Both the position numbers and the translations under genes were made by a program. Shown here in pieces: positions 45,196-54,294 of a stretch of 64,000 nt of DNA. The notes beneath the pieces were generated by a model. It made no database searches. It was not told where the DNA came from and saw only the letters and a program-made list of their open reading frames with translations. Each line of letters opens with the position of its first letter. Positions within the stretch are counted from its first letter, which is position 1. Source of the DNA: Mycobacterium asiaticum (lineage in GTDB: Bacteria; Actinomycetota; Actinomycetes; Mycobacteriales; Mycobacteriaceae); the NCBI RefSeq assembly GCF_001673635.1, contig NZ_LZMH01000022.1, forward strand, positions 59,863-123,862. The letters are read 5' to 3'.

Positions 45196-45872
45196 TTCCG
45201 ACGCCATCCATCCTGGTGTTCGACGTCAACGAGACTTTGCTCGCCATCGATTCCCTGGCACCGCTTTTCGGCGATGTATTCGGTGACCGACGGGTCCTGC
45301 GGGAGTGGTTCAACCAGCTCATCCTGTATTCGATGACGGCGACGCTCTCCGACCACTATGTCGACTTCTTCACCCTCGGTCCAAGTGTGCTGCGCATGCT
45401 CGGCGCCATCCACGAAGTAATCGTCACCGATGACGACATCGAACGGCTCCGCGAGGGATTCCGCACCATGCCACCCCATCCCGAGGTGGTGGACGGCCTG
45501 AACCGATTGCACGAGGAAGGCTTGCGACTGGTCAGCCTGACCAACTCGCCGCACCGCCCCGGCACCCCGACACCACTCGAAAACGCCGGGCTGGCAAACT
45601 TTTTCGAGCAACAGCTCAGCGTCGATGCAAGCCACGCTTTCAAACCGGCCCCGGTGGTCTACCGGCACGCGTGCCGACAACTCGGCGCCAGCCCCACCGA
45701 CTGCATGATGGTGGCCGCGCACCATTGGGACCTGCTCGGTGCCCGTAATACTGGGTTCAGTACGGCGTTGATCACCCGCCCCGGCAACGCACCGGTGGGT
45801 GCTCTGCCGCAACCGGACATCGTGGCGAAGGATTTGCTCGAGTTCGCCGCACATCTGAAGAGAGATGGCTGA
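45138..45872 (+). CDS. HAD-type haloacid dehalogenase (type II)
   Basis: Haloacid dehalogenase type II, 244 aa. The nucleophile motif is [11 protein letters not shown], followed by the Thr/Ser motif VSLTNSPH, the Lys of [13 protein letters not shown], and the acidic motif [18 protein letters not shown]. The family hydrolyses 2-haloacids, though many members are phosphatases or unassigned. Only ATG 45138 gives a standard start; it overlaps the TMEM175-like gene by 58 nt. The catalytic core begins 18 codons later, so a start near 45195 at a non-standard codon cannot be excluded. Confidence 0.8.
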   Translation: MFDPVRTARHPRTEEGGPIIPTPSILVFDVNETLLAIDSLAPLFGDVFGDRRVLREWFNQLILYSMTATLSDHYVDFFTLGPSVLRMLGAIHEVIVTDDDIERLREGFRTMPPHPEVVDGLNRLHEEGLRLVSLTNSPHRPGTPTPLENAGLANFFEQQLSVDASHAFKPAPVVYRHACRQLGASPTDCMMVAAHHWDLLGARNTGFSTALITRPGNAPVGALPQPDIVAKDLLEFAAHLKRDG

Positions 45873-47328
45873 CATGACAACAGATGCAGAAGAATTCGAC
45901 GTAATCGTCCTCGGCGCCGGCCCCGTCGGCCAGAACGCCGCGGACCGGGCGCGCGCCTCGGGTCTCAGCGTCGCGGTGGTCGAGCGCGAACTGGTCGGGG
46001 GGGAATGCTCGTATTGGGCGTGTGTGCCCAGCAAGGCGTTACTGCGTCCGGTGCTGGCCATTTCCGACGTCCGGCGGGTCGACGGCGCCCGTGCGGCCAT
46101 CACCGGCGGGATCGATGCCGACGGCGTCTTCGGTCGTCGCGACCGGTACGTGGATAACTGGGACGACACCGGACAGGCCGACTGGGTGAACAACATCGGC
46201 GCGACCCTGATCCGGGGCCACGGCAGGTTGGACGGGCCGCGGCGCGTCTCGGTCACCGCCGCGGACGGTGACCGGGTGCTGACCGCAAAGCATGCGGTGG
46301 TGGTCTGCACCGGCAGCAAGCCCGCACTGCCCGACCTACCCGGCATCGTCGAAGCCCGACCCTGGACCAACCGGCAAGCCACCGACAGCAGTTCGGTTCC
46401 GGCCCGGCTCGCGGTGATCGGCGCCGGGGGTGTCGGCGTCGAAATGGTCACGGCGTGGCAGGGATTGGGATCCCAGGTGACACTGCTGGTGCGGGGCTCT
46501 CAACTGTTGCCCAAGATGGAGCCGTTCGTGGGCGAGTTCCTCGAGCGTGGACTCACCGACGCCGGCGTCGATGTGCGCAAGGAGGTGTCGGTCCGCGCCT
46601 TGCGCCGACCCGACCCCAATGGGCCAGTGGTCCTCGAACTCGATGACGGCGGGGAATTGGAGGTCGACGAAGTCCTGTTCGCCACCGGCCGGGAACCCCT
46701 GACCGACGACATCGGTTTGGACACAATTGGATTGGAGCCCGGTATCTGGCTCGACGTGGACGACACCTGCCGCGTCCAAGCCGTCCAGGACGGCTGGCTG
46801 TACGCGGCAGGTGACGTAAACCACCGGGCGCTGCTGACCCACCAGGGCAAGTACCAGGCACGGATCGCCGGTGCGGCCATCGGCGCACGCGCCACCGGTC
46901 AGCCGTTGGACACCGCGCCGTGGGGCGCGCACGCGACCACCGCGGACCACCACGCGGTACCGCAGGCATTCTTCACCGACCCCGAGGCCGCCGCCGTCGG
47001 CCTGACCGCAGAGCAGGCCGCCCAGGCCGGTCACCGCGCCAAGATCGTCGACGTCGAAATCGGCGACGTCGTCACGGGCGCGAAACTGTTCGCCGACGGC
47101 TACGCCGGCCGGGCGCGCATGGTGGTCGAGGTGGACTCACGCCGTGTGCTGGGGGTGACCCTGGTGGGCCCGGGCGTGACGGAGTTGCTGCACGCGGCCA
47201 CCATCGCCGTCGCGGGCCAGGTAGCGCTCGACCGCCTTTGGCATGCCGTGCCGTGCTTCCCGACGATCAGCGAACTATGGCTCAGACTGCTTGAAGCCTA
47301 TCGTGATTCGCAGTACCTGCTCGTCTAG
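45865..47328 (+). CDS. FAD pyridine-nucleotide-disulfide oxidoreductase (lipoamide dehydrogenase-like)
   Basis: Flavoprotein disulfide reductase, 487 aa. FAD site [16 protein letters not shown]; redox-active pair in [18 protein letters not shown] (CX4C); NAD site [17 protein letters not shown]; second FAD segment [10 protein letters not shown]. The C-terminal dimerisation domain is complete ([17 protein letters not shown]), but the usual HxxxxE site reads [11 protein letters not shown], so a His-Glu-type pair is present. It resembles the Rv0794c group. ATG 45865 overlaps the HAD gene; ATG 45874 is an alternative. Substrate not lipoamide-specific by sequence. Confidence 0.85.
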   Translation: MADMTTDAEEFDVIVLGAGPVGQNAADRARASGLSVAVVERELVGGECSYWACVPSKALLRPVLAISDVRRVDGARAAITGGIDADGVFGRRDRYVDNWDDTGQADWVNNIGATLIRGHGRLDGPRRVSVTAADGDRVLTAKHAVVVCTGSKPALPDLPGIVEARPWTNRQATDSSSVPARLAVIGAGGVGVEMVTAWQGLGSQVTLLVRGSQLLPKMEPFVGEFLERGLTDAGVDVRKEVSVRALRRPDPNGPVVLELDDGGELEVDEVLFATGREPLTDDIGLDTIGLEPGIWLDVDDTCRVQAVQDGWLYAAGDVNHRALLTHQGKYQARIAGAAIGARATGQPLDTAPWGAHATTADHHAVPQAFFTDPEAAAVGLTAEQAAQAGHRAKIVDVEIGDVVTGAKLFADGYAGRARMVVEVDSRRVLGVTLVGPGVTELLHAATIAVAGQVALDRLWHAVPCFPTISELWLRLLEAYRDSQYLLV

Positions 47329-47344
47329 CCGACAAGGAGCGCCG

Positions 47345-47800
47345 GTGGCCACTACCGACGGATTCCATCCCGATTTCCCCGCGGCGGAACCGGACGTGCG
47401 CCGCAAACGGGTCCATCACATCAAAGCCTCGGAACTCGATTCCGACACCGCACAGACCGAAGGCCTCCGGCGGTTCGCAGCGATCAGCGGACGATCGGTC
47501 GGCGCGGAGAACCTGTGGATGGGCGAGACGCACGTCGAACCCGCCACGGCGTCGGACAACCATCACCACGGTCACTCCGAAACGGCGATCTACGTGCGAA
47601 GTGGTCACCCTGAGTTCGTGTTTCACGACGGAACTCAGGAGGTGCGCATCAAGACCGAACCCGGCGACTACATCTTCGTGCCGCCCTACGTGCCACACCG
47701 GGAGGAGAACCCGGATCCCACCTCACCCGCCGAGGTCGTCATTGCCCGCACCAGTCAAGAGGCCATCGTGGTGAACCTGCCACACCTCTATCCGCTGTGA
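47345..47800 (+). CDS. Cupin domain protein
   Basis: Single-domain cupin, 151 aa. The metal-site motif is DNHHHGHSETAIYVRSG, followed by GDYIFVPPYVPHREEN, together supplying the His/Glu ligands. Cupins of this size are dioxygenases, isomerases or binding proteins. GTG 47345 has AAGGAG 5 nt upstream, and it is the last gene of the operon that begins at 42,667. It converges on a VOC gene 7 nt beyond its stop. Confidence 0.83.
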   Translation: MATTDGFHPDFPAAEPDVRRKRVHHIKASELDSDTAQTEGLRRFAAISGRSVGAENLWMGETHVEPATASDNHHHGHSETAIYVRSGHPEFVFHDGTQEVRIKTEPGDYIFVPPYVPHREENPDPTSPAEVVIARTSQEAIVVNLPHLYPL

Positions 47801-47807
47801 AAACGCC

Positions 47808-48206
47808 TCAGTAAACCGCGATTTCGATCAAGTTCCCGTCGAGGTCTCGGCAGTAGTGCGACGTCATCTCGCCCAGCGCGCCGAACCTGGTGACGGGTCC
47901 CGCGGTGATCTCCACTCCGCAGTCGCGCAGATGAGCACGTACCTCGTCAGCCGTGGCGCGGGTGATGAAACACAGATCTTCCGAACCCGCCGCCTCGACC
48001 GCCCCGGTGACCCAGTCCGGATCATCGGCCAGTGCCCCCAGCGGCCGCAGGTTGATCTTCTGATCCCCAAAGCGCAGCGCCGTCCGGTTCGACGTGCCGA
48101 ACGTCTCCCGCCGCATGCCGAGCACCCGCTCATACCACTCCGCCGTGGCGTCCACGTCGCGGCAGTTCACCACGATGTGGTCGAAGCGTTCCACGGTGAA
48201 TCCCAT
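47808..48206 (-). CDS. VOC superfamily protein
   Basis: Glyoxalase-fold protein, 132 aa, with RFDHIVVNCRDVDATAEWYERVLGM, RTALRFGDQKINLRP and the metal-binding C-terminus SHYCRDLDGNLIEIAVY. The His and Glu residues needed for metal are present. Possible roles include ring-cleavage dioxygenase, glyoxalase or resistance protein. ATG 48206 is the only sensible start; it is divergent from the LLM gene. Confidence 0.8.
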   Translation of the reverse strand: MGFTVERFDHIVVNCRDVDATAEWYERVLGMRRETFGTSNRTALRFGDQKINLRPLGALADDPDWVTGAVEAAGSEDLCFITRATADEVRAHLRDCGVEITAGPVTRFGALGEMTSHYCRDLDGNLIEIAVY

Positions 48207-48279
48207 TGCCCACCTCCCGATCTCTCATCGAGTGTGCCCCGAGTACGCGCGCCTGGCGTCGAGGGTGGAAACTTGCGCC

Positions 48280-49275
48280 ATGACTGCCGGCACCCGGGTG
48301 GGGGTCATCCTGGCCCTGACGGTCAACGGCCTGGCGGTAAGCGCCTACCCTGACATGGTCGCCGTCTCCCAGCGAGCGGAGCGATACGGCTTCGATTCGG
48401 TCTGGTTATGTGACCACTTCCTCACGATCAGTCCCGACGACTACGTCAGGGACGCCGGGATCACCACCGAGACGTCCGGCACGGACCGCGCCGCGCGGCC
48501 CACCTCACTGCCCCTGCTCGAATGCTGGACGGCATTGAGCGCGCTCGCACGCGACACCACCCGGCTGCGGCTGGGTACCAGCGTGCTGTGCAATTCCTAC
48601 CGACACCCGTCGGTGCTGGGGAAGATGGCCGCCACCCTCGACGTCATCTCGGAAGGCCGCCTCGACCTCGGGATGGGCGCCGGCTGGTTCCAGCGCGAGT
48701 TCGACGCCTACGGAATACCGTTCCCTCCGGTGCGCGACCGCGTCTCCGCGCTCGCGGAGTCCCTCGAGGTGTTGAAGGCGGTGTGGACCCAGTCCAGTCC
48801 GACCTATGCCGGGCAGTTCTACACCCTCGACGGCGCCACCTGCGATCCGCCGCCGGTGCAGCGTCCCCATCCACCGCTGTGGGTCGGCGGCGAAGGAGAC
48901 CGGGTGCAGCGCATCGCCGCGAGATCCGCTCAGGGACTGAACGTGCGTTGGTGGTCGCCGCAACAGGTGACCGAGCGTCGGGATTTCCTGACCCGGGCCT
49001 GTGAGTCGGCCGGGCGCGATCCGCAGACCTTGAGCTTGTCGGTGACGGCGCTGCTGGCGCCGACGGAATCCGAGGAGCGGACCGCCCGCGTTCGCGCCGA
49101 GTTCGCCTCCATACCGGCGTCCGGGCTCATCGTCGGTACCCCAGAGCAATGCGTCGAACGCATCCGCGAATACCAACGCGCCGGCGTTGCTCAGTTCCTC
49201 TTCACCATTCCCCACGTGGTCCAGTCGGAGTATCTCGATATCGTTGGCCAAGAGATCATTCCGCTGATCAAGTGA
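48280..49275 (+). CDS. LLM class F420-dependent oxidoreductase
   Basis: Luciferase-like monooxygenase fold, 331 aa, likely F420-dependent, as is common in mycobacteria. Family segments are AERYGFDSVWLCDHF, TTRLRLGTSVLCNSYRHP, GRLDLGMGAGWFQREFDAYG and RPHPPLWVGGEGDRVQRIAA. Substrates range from sugars to xenobiotics. ATG 48280 (MTAGTRVG) starts the TIM barrel; the frame upstream overlaps the VOC gene antisense. Rv0791c in M. tuberculosis is a possible positional counterpart. Confidence 0.85.
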   Translation: MTAGTRVGVILALTVNGLAVSAYPDMVAVSQRAERYGFDSVWLCDHFLTISPDDYVRDAGITTETSGTDRAARPTSLPLLECWTALSALARDTTRLRLGTSVLCNSYRHPSVLGKMAATLDVISEGRLDLGMGAGWFQREFDAYGIPFPPVRDRVSALAESLEVLKAVWTQSSPTYAGQFYTLDGATCDPPPVQRPHPPLWVGGEGDRVQRIAARSAQGLNVRWWSPQQVTERRDFLTRACESAGRDPQTLSLSVTALLAPTESEERTARVRAEFASIPASGLIVGTPEQCVERIREYQRAGVAQFLFTIPHVVQSEYLDIVGQEIIPLIK

Positions 49276-49366
49276 CGCCCGTTGGGGGCCCGCTCAGCGA
49301 ATTCTCAACTGATTCTTGGCCGGCCCTGTCTTTTGCTGAAGTATCCCCATAGCCACCGGCCTCAGC

Positions 49367-49846
49367 ATGGCTACCATGACTGAGCCGTTGGGCGAGCCCT
49401 TGAGCACCAGCCTGATCGAACGCTACCTGTGCACCCGCGGGCGGCGGTACTTCCGCGGCCGGCACGACGGTGAATTCTTCTTCGTTCTCAACGGCGACCG
49501 GCGTCTGCATGTCCACCTCGAGATCCCGGCCTTGCACCCCGACGTGTTCACCATCCGCGTCACGCCCGGATGCTTCTTCCCGGCGACCGAACATGCCCGC
49601 CTGCAGCAGTTCGCCGACAGCTGGAACCAGCAGAACCGTGACGTCACCGCGATCGTGCACGGCTCGTCTGACCCGCAACGCATTGGTGTCACCGCCGAGC
49701 AATCGCGATGGATCGGTGAGCGCGTCACCTTCGCCGACTTCGCCGCGTTCGCCGACCGCGCCACCTCAGCCGCAAGCGACCTCTTCCAGCGGCTCACGGC
49801 GGCCGCGGAGTTACCGTCGCCGCCATTGCTCCGCAACGCCGGTTAG
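49367..49846 (+). CDS. YbjN domain-like protein
   Basis: Small protein, 159 aa, resembling YbjN family sensory or chaperone-like proteins: RRYFRGRHDGEFFFVLNGDRRLHVHLEI, FFPATEHARLQQFADSWNQQN, then VTFADFAAFADRAT. Function unknown; YbjN folds resemble type III secretion chaperones. The stop overlaps the end of the epimerase gene on the other strand by 4 nt. The family assignment is moderate. Confidence 0.65.
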   Translation: MATMTEPLGEPLSTSLIERYLCTRGRRYFRGRHDGEFFFVLNGDRRLHVHLEIPALHPDVFTIRVTPGCFFPATEHARLQQFADSWNQQNRDVTAIVHGSSDPQRIGVTAEQSRWIGERVTFADFAAFADRATSAASDLFQRLTAAAELPSPPLLRNAG

Positions 49847-50934
49847 CCGACGCGACCTACCAGCAACCCGTCCGGCCGCGGCTCGCCGAGCCTGGAACGA
49901 ATGGCGCTCCACGGGTTGGCATAACGACCCGGGGCATCGCGATATGCGGCACGCCGCCTGAGTAACCACCGCGCAAGAGGCGCGACCAGCCCCATCGGGT
50001 AGCGCCGCCAACCGGCGGCGGCGCGCATCTCGGCGAGCATCTCGGGCCAGGTGTGGTGCTGGAACGACAGCACCTGCTCGGCCCGGGTGGTGTCCATCCA
50101 GTCCGTGACGAACCAGTCCTCGTCGCTGTCGGGATCGCCGGGCCGACCACCGGGCAACACATCGACCAGGCCGCGCGTGGCGGCCAGGGCGGCGCCTACC
50201 TCCCCCTGCCGGAGTCGATGGGACTCGTCGCCGGCGACCAGCAGGATCTCCCCCACGACGTCCTGTCTGGCTGCGGTGGTCGCCGCGGCGAATGCGGCCG
50301 CGACATCGCGCACATCGACACTGTGCATCCGTCCGTCGGTCGGCAGGGCGCTCTCGAAGTACAACGCGTCAAAGGTGAACGGCATGGCACCGAGGTCGAC
50401 GCTCATCACGCCACCGAGTCGCAGGATCACCCACTCCAGGCCGGAGCGGCGCACGTGGTATTCGGCCTCGGCCTTGTGCGCCCCATACAGGTCCGACGGG
50501 TTCACCGGCGTGTCCGCGGTGAGCAACTCCGGGTGGCGGTGCGGATTTCGGGCGCCGTGCACGGCGTTGCTCGAGGCCTGGATGAACCTTGGTGGACACG
50601 GGCACGCCTCAGCGGCACGCAGCAGTGACACCGTGGCGTCGACGTTCACCAGGCGCGCCAGTTCGGGCTGCCCGTAGATGACCGGCGGGATCACCGCGGC
50701 CAGGTGGATGATCACCGTCGGAGCGGTTTCGGCCACCAGCTGACCGACCGCGTCCGCATCGGTGAGGTTCACCCAGCGTGCCGTCACGCCCGCGGGCAGC
50801 GATTTGGCCGCCTTGCGTTGCGCGGTGGTGCCTAGGTCGGTGGCGACCACCCGGTGCCCGTCAGCCGCCAGCCGGCGCACCGTCTGCGATCCGACGAGTC
50901 CGAAACCCCCGGTGACAAGGACCGTGTCAGTCAT
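49843..50934 (-). CDS. NAD-dependent epimerase/dehydratase (extended SDR)
   Basis: Extended short-chain dehydrogenase, 363 aa. NAD motif VTGGFGLVGSQTVRRL at the start, IIHLAAVIPP, and catalytic YGAHK. The C-terminal 60 residues are basic and membrane-proximal in look (LVAPLARWLLRRRAAY). ATG 50934 has AGGAGGG 5 nt upstream. Substrates of such proteins include nucleotide sugars, steroids and lactones; not resolvable. It is divergent from the acyltransferase gene across a spacer with a perfect 16-bp palindrome. Confidence 0.83.
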   Translation of the reverse strand: MTDTVLVTGGFGLVGSQTVRRLAADGHRVVATDLGTTAQRKAAKSLPAGVTARWVNLTDADAVGQLVAETAPTVIIHLAAVIPPVIYGQPELARLVNVDATVSLLRAAEACPCPPRFIQASSNAVHGARNPHRHPELLTADTPVNPSDLYGAHKAEAEYHVRRSGLEWVILRLGGVMSVDLGAMPFTFDALYFESALPTDGRMHSVDVRDVAAAFAAATTAARQDVVGEILLVAGDESHRLRQGEVGAALAATRGLVDVLPGGRPGDPDSDEDWFVTDWMDTTRAEQVLSFQHHTWPEMLAEMRAAAGWRRYPMGLVAPLARWLLRRRAAYRDAPGRYANPWSAIRSRLGEPRPDGLLVGRVG

Positions 50935-51015
50935 GAATCCCTCCTGTACGCGCGGCATGTGCGGTATGCCACAGTTACCGATAATGACATTCTCTTAAAC
51001 CGAGAGTACCGTATC

Positions 51016-51031
51016 CTCTACATATGTAGAG
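51016..51031. promoter_or_regulatory. Perfect 16-bp palindrome in the epimerase-acyltransferase spacer
   Basis: CTCTACATATGTAGAG is its own reverse complement. It lies between divergent genes, 54 nt before the acyltransferase ATG, and is AT-rich in the middle, so it probably overlaps a promoter. No regulator gene is adjacent, so the binding protein is unknown. Confidence 0.6.
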
Positions 51032-51084
51032 AGGCCTCAACGGGTAATCCTCATCACAGGCCGGGGACAAAAACGGAGAAGGAA

Positions 51085-51888
51085 ATGGGTGCACGCAGCA
51101 ACAACCCCGAGATCGCCAAGTGGGACCCCGAGTTCACCAAGCAGGTGATCGACACACTGGCGCCGGCCATCAAGCTTTGGCATCGCGCCGAGGTGCGCAA
51201 CCTCAACAACATCCCGGCGGCCGGAGGCGCGCTGGTGGTCTCCAACCACTCCGGCGGCATGTTCACCCCGGACGTGTTCGTCTTCTCGCCCGCCTACTAC
51301 GACGCGTTCGGATATGACCGCCCCGTCTACACCCTCGGCCACTACGGCCTGTTCCTCGGTCCACTCGACGGCTGGCTGCGCCGGCTCGGCGTCATCGAAG
51401 CAAGCCGTGAAAACGCCGCCGCAGCCTTGCATTCCGGCGCACTGGTGCTGGTCTTCCCGGGCGGCGACTACGACTCGTATCGACCCACGCTCGGGGCCAA
51501 CACGATCGACTTCAACGGGCGCACCGGCTACGTCCGCACCGCCATCGAAGCCGGGGTCCCGATCGTGCCGACGGTGTCGATCGGCGCGCAGGAGACCCAA
51601 CTGTTCCTCACCCGCGGCAACTGGCTGGCCCGGCGGCTGGGACTGACCAAGGCGCGCATGGACATCCTGCCGATCAGTTTCGGGTTCCCATTCGGCCTGA
51701 GCGTGCTGTTCCCGCCGAACGTGCCGCTGCCGGCGAAGGTGGTCACCGAGGTGCTGGAGCCGATCGACGTGGCGGCCGAGTTCGGCGAGGATCCCGACAT
51801 CGCCGAGGTCGACGCCCATGTTCGCGCGGTCATGCAGGAGGCGCTGGACCGCCTGGCCGCGCAGCGACGACTGCCGATCCTGGGCTGA
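51085..51888 (+). CDS. PlsC-like phospholipid/glycerol acyltransferase
   Basis: LPLAT-family acyltransferase, 267 aa, acyl-CoA dependent, probably membrane-associated. The catalytic His is in VVSNHSGGMFTPDVFV, and the substrate motif is VFPGGDYDSYRP. PIVPTVSIGAQETQLFL is the later family segment. GGAGAAGG precedes ATG 51085; the frame is open upstream but not conserved. It is followed 13 nt later by a WS/DGAT gene, so the two may act together in triacylglycerol or wax synthesis. Confidence 0.87.
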   Translation: MGARSNNPEIAKWDPEFTKQVIDTLAPAIKLWHRAEVRNLNNIPAAGGALVVSNHSGGMFTPDVFVFSPAYYDAFGYDRPVYTLGHYGLFLGPLDGWLRRLGVIEASRENAAAALHSGALVLVFPGGDYDSYRPTLGANTIDFNGRTGYVRTAIEAGVPIVPTVSIGAQETQLFLTRGNWLARRLGLTKARMDILPISFGFPFGLSVLFPPNVPLPAKVVTEVLEPIDVAAEFGEDPDIAEVDAHVRAVMQEALDRLAAQRRLPILG

Positions 51889-51901
51889 AAGCGAGTGTGG
51901 C

Positions 51902-53284
51902 ATGAGAAGACTCAACGGCATGGACGCGATGCTGCTGTACAGCGAGACACCGAACCTGCACACGCACACCCTCAAGGTCGCCGTTATCGACGCGTCGGGC
52001 CTCGACTTCGGTTTCGAGGACTTCCGGGCCCACCTGCGCCGCAAGCTCGAAGCCCTGAAACCGTTGCGCTACAAGCTGGTTGAGACACCGGGACGGTTGC
52101 ATCACCCGCTGTGGCTGGAGTGCGATGTCGACGATGTCGCCCTGGACTACCACGTGCGCCAGGTTCAGATCCCCTCACCGGGCGGCCGCCGCGAGCTGGA
52201 CCGAGTCATCGGGGAGATCGCCTCCACCCCGCTGGATCGCAGCCGACCGCTGTGGGAGTTTTACTTCGCCGAGGGACTGGCCGGTGATCAGTTCGCGCTC
52301 ATCGGCAAGGTGCACCACTGCCTGGCCGACGGTGTCGCGTCCGCGAACCTGCTGGCGCGACTGATGGACCTCACCGATGCATCGGTACCCGACCATCAGT
52401 GCGCTACAACAACTTCTGGCGGGCTGTTACGGCTTGCGGCACGCGACCATCTGCGGCAACTTCGCGAGCTGCCGGGCCTGGTCAGGGACGCCGTGCTGGG
52501 TTTCACCCAGGTGCGCCGGCGCGCCGCGGCACGCGGACGCCATCGTGAGCTCGCGGCTCAATTCGATGCTCCGCCAACGTTCCTCAACCACCGGGTGGCA
52601 CCGGCTCGCCGATTCGCCAGTGCCGCACTGTCGCTGGCAGACGTCAAGACGACCGCTGCCGACTTGGGTGTCACGATCAACGATCTGATCCTGGCGATAG
52701 CTGCCGGAGGGTTGCGAACGTTGCTGCTCGACTATGACGGGGCGGCGGACCGCCCGATCATTGCATCGGTGCCGACCGCCACGGACAAGTCAGACCGTGT
52801 CTCGGGCAACGAGATCAGCGGTTTGATGGTGTCGCTGCCGGTCCACATCGCCGATCCGGCGGAACGGGTGCGGTTGGTCGCGCTGGCCACCCGGCTCGCC
52901 AAAGAGGACCACGAGGTCATGGGCACGCACCTGTACGGACGACTGATGAACTACCTGCCGGCGGCGCTTGCCCCGGCGGCGTTCCGCTGGCTGGGCCGGC
53001 AGTCGTCGAACCGGATGATGAACGTGGCGGTGTCCAGCGTCATGGGCCCGCGCAGCCGTGGCCACCTCGGTGGGGCGCCAGTGCACGAAATCTATTCCAC
53101 CGGAGTGCTTTCGCCGGGCGCTCCGGTCAATATCACCGTCTGGAGCTACGCGGACCGGTTGGGCATCGCGGTGCTGACCGACGATCGGACCTTCACTGAC
53201 GAGCACGACGCGACCGACGCGCTCGTCGCGGCGTTCGACGAATTACGCAGCGCCGCAAGACCGTACGCAACGCTCTCCGCGTAG
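51902..53284 (+). CDS. WS/DGAT family acyltransferase (triacylglycerol synthase-like)
   Basis: Wax ester synthase/diacylglycerol acyltransferase, 460 aa. The active-site motif is HHCLADGVA near residue 138, with RPLWEFYFAEGLAG before it and the family start RRLNGMDAMLLYSETP. The conserved C-terminal NVAVSSVMGPRSRGHLGG and the PGAPVNITVWSYADRLGIAV segment are intact. Mycobacteria use many such enzymes to store triacylglycerol. ATG 51902 lies 13 nt after the acyltransferase stop, suggesting one operon. Confidence 0.92.
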   Translation: MRRLNGMDAMLLYSETPNLHTHTLKVAVIDASGLDFGFEDFRAHLRRKLEALKPLRYKLVETPGRLHHPLWLECDVDDVALDYHVRQVQIPSPGGRRELDRVIGEIASTPLDRSRPLWEFYFAEGLAGDQFALIGKVHHCLADGVASANLLARLMDLTDASVPDHQCATTTSGGLLRLAARDHLRQLRELPGLVRDAVLGFTQVRRRAAARGRHRELAAQFDAPPTFLNHRVAPARRFASAALSLADVKTTAADLGVTINDLILAIAAGGLRTLLLDYDGAADRPIIASVPTATDKSDRVSGNEISGLMVSLPVHIADPAERVRLVALATRLAKEDHEVMGTHLYGRLMNYLPAALAPAAFRWLGRQSSNRMMNVAVSSVMGPRSRGHLGGAPVHEIYSTGVLSPGAPVNITVWSYADRLGIAVLTDDRTFTDEHDATDALVAAFDELRSAARPYATLSA

Positions 53285-53290
53285 GCAGGC

Positions 53291-53965
53291 TCAGGCGGTC
53301 AGTACGGCGTCCAGCGCCGAGTAGAACAGGCCCAGACCGTCGTCCGAAGGACCGGTCAGCCCTTCGATGGCGTGTTCGGGGTGAGGCATCAGACCGACCA
53401 CGCGACCGTTGGCCGAGCTGATGCCGGCGATGTCGTGCAGCGAGCCGTTGATGTTGTCGTGATACCGGAAGACCACCCGTCCGTCGCCTTCGAGCTGTTC
53501 GATCACCTGCTTGGGCGCCACATACCGCCCTTCGCCGGACTTCAGCGGTATCAGCACGTCGGCGTCGGCCTCGAAGCGTGACGTCCATGCCGTCGAGGTC
53601 GACGACACGCGCAGCCACACGTCGCGGCAGATGAAGTGCAGCCCCGCGTTGCGGGTCAGCGCGCCGGGCAGCAGACCCGCCTCGCAGAGCACCTGGAACC
53701 CGTTGCAGATGCCCAGGACCGGCATGCCGCGACCGGCGGCCGCGACCACCTCGCTCATCACCGGAGCAAACCTCGCGATCGCGCCCGCGCGCAGATAATC
53801 GCCGTAAGAGAAGCCGCCGGGTACGACCACGGCGTCGACGCTCTTCAGGTCGCTGTCCGCGTGCCAAAGGCTGACCGCCTCCGCGCCGACCTTTCGCGCC
53901 GCACGTGCGGCATCCACGTCGTCGAGGGTGCCCGGAAAGGTGATGATGCCGATGCGGGTGGTCAC
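53291..53965 (-). CDS. purQ: Phosphoribosylformylglycinamidine synthase glutaminase subunit PurQ
   Basis: Class I glutamine amidotransferase subunit of FGAM synthase, 224 aa. The nucleophile Cys is in [13 protein letters not shown], with the His-Glu pair in [10 protein letters not shown]. It supplies ammonia to PurL. Its GTG start at 53965 overlaps the purS stop as GTGA. PurL lies about 20 kb away on the same strand, as usual in mycobacteria. Confidence 0.95.
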   Translation of the reverse strand: MTTRIGIITFPGTLDDVDAARAARKVGAEAVSLWHADSDLKSVDAVVVPGGFSYGDYLRAGAIARFAPVMSEVVAAAGRGMPVLGICNGFQVLCEAGLLPGALTRNAGLHFICRDVWLRVSSTSTAWTSRFEADADVLIPLKSGEGRYVAPKQVIEQLEGDGRVVFRYHDNINGSLHDIAGISSANGRVVGLMPHPEHAIEGLTGPSDDGLGLFYSALDAVLTA

Positions 53966-54201
53966 TGCGGGTCCCTGCTGATCGTCCAGTCTTCGATCAC
54001 GGTGTTCGCCAAGAGCGATTCCGCGATTTCGGCCAGCGCGGTGTCGTCGACCGAATCGTCGACCTCCAACTCGAAGCGCTTGCCCTGTCGGACGTCGGAT
54101 ATCCCGGCATGACCCAGCCGTCCCAGGGCACCGACGATCGCCTGACCCTGCGGGTCAAGGATCTCGGCTTTGGGCATCACATGCACGACCACCCGGGCCA
54201 C
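53962..54201 (-). CDS. purS: FGAM synthase small subunit PurS
   Basis: PurS, 79 aa, dimeric structural subunit joining PurL and PurQ. The pattern [19 protein letters not shown], then [12 protein letters not shown] is diagnostic. The frame is open upstream to 54279, but GTG 54201 with an AGGAGGAG site gives the exact family length. It overlaps purQ by 4 nt. Confidence 0.94.
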   Translation of the reverse strand: MARVVVHVMPKAEILDPQGQAIVGALGRLGHAGISDVRQGKRFELEVDDSVDDTALAEIAESLLANTVIEDWTISRDPQ

Positions 54202-54294
54202 CGCGCTCCTCCTCAGATCTGTCGCCCCGCCCGGCGACAACGAGCCGGGCAACGGGTCCGCGCCAACTCTACCGGCCATCGACGGCCGCGCGAG

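Noticed and set aside
44841..46451. 536-residue minus-strand frame opposite the HAD and flavoprotein genes
   Set aside because: Antisense shadow; both plus-strand genes have full catalytic motifs.
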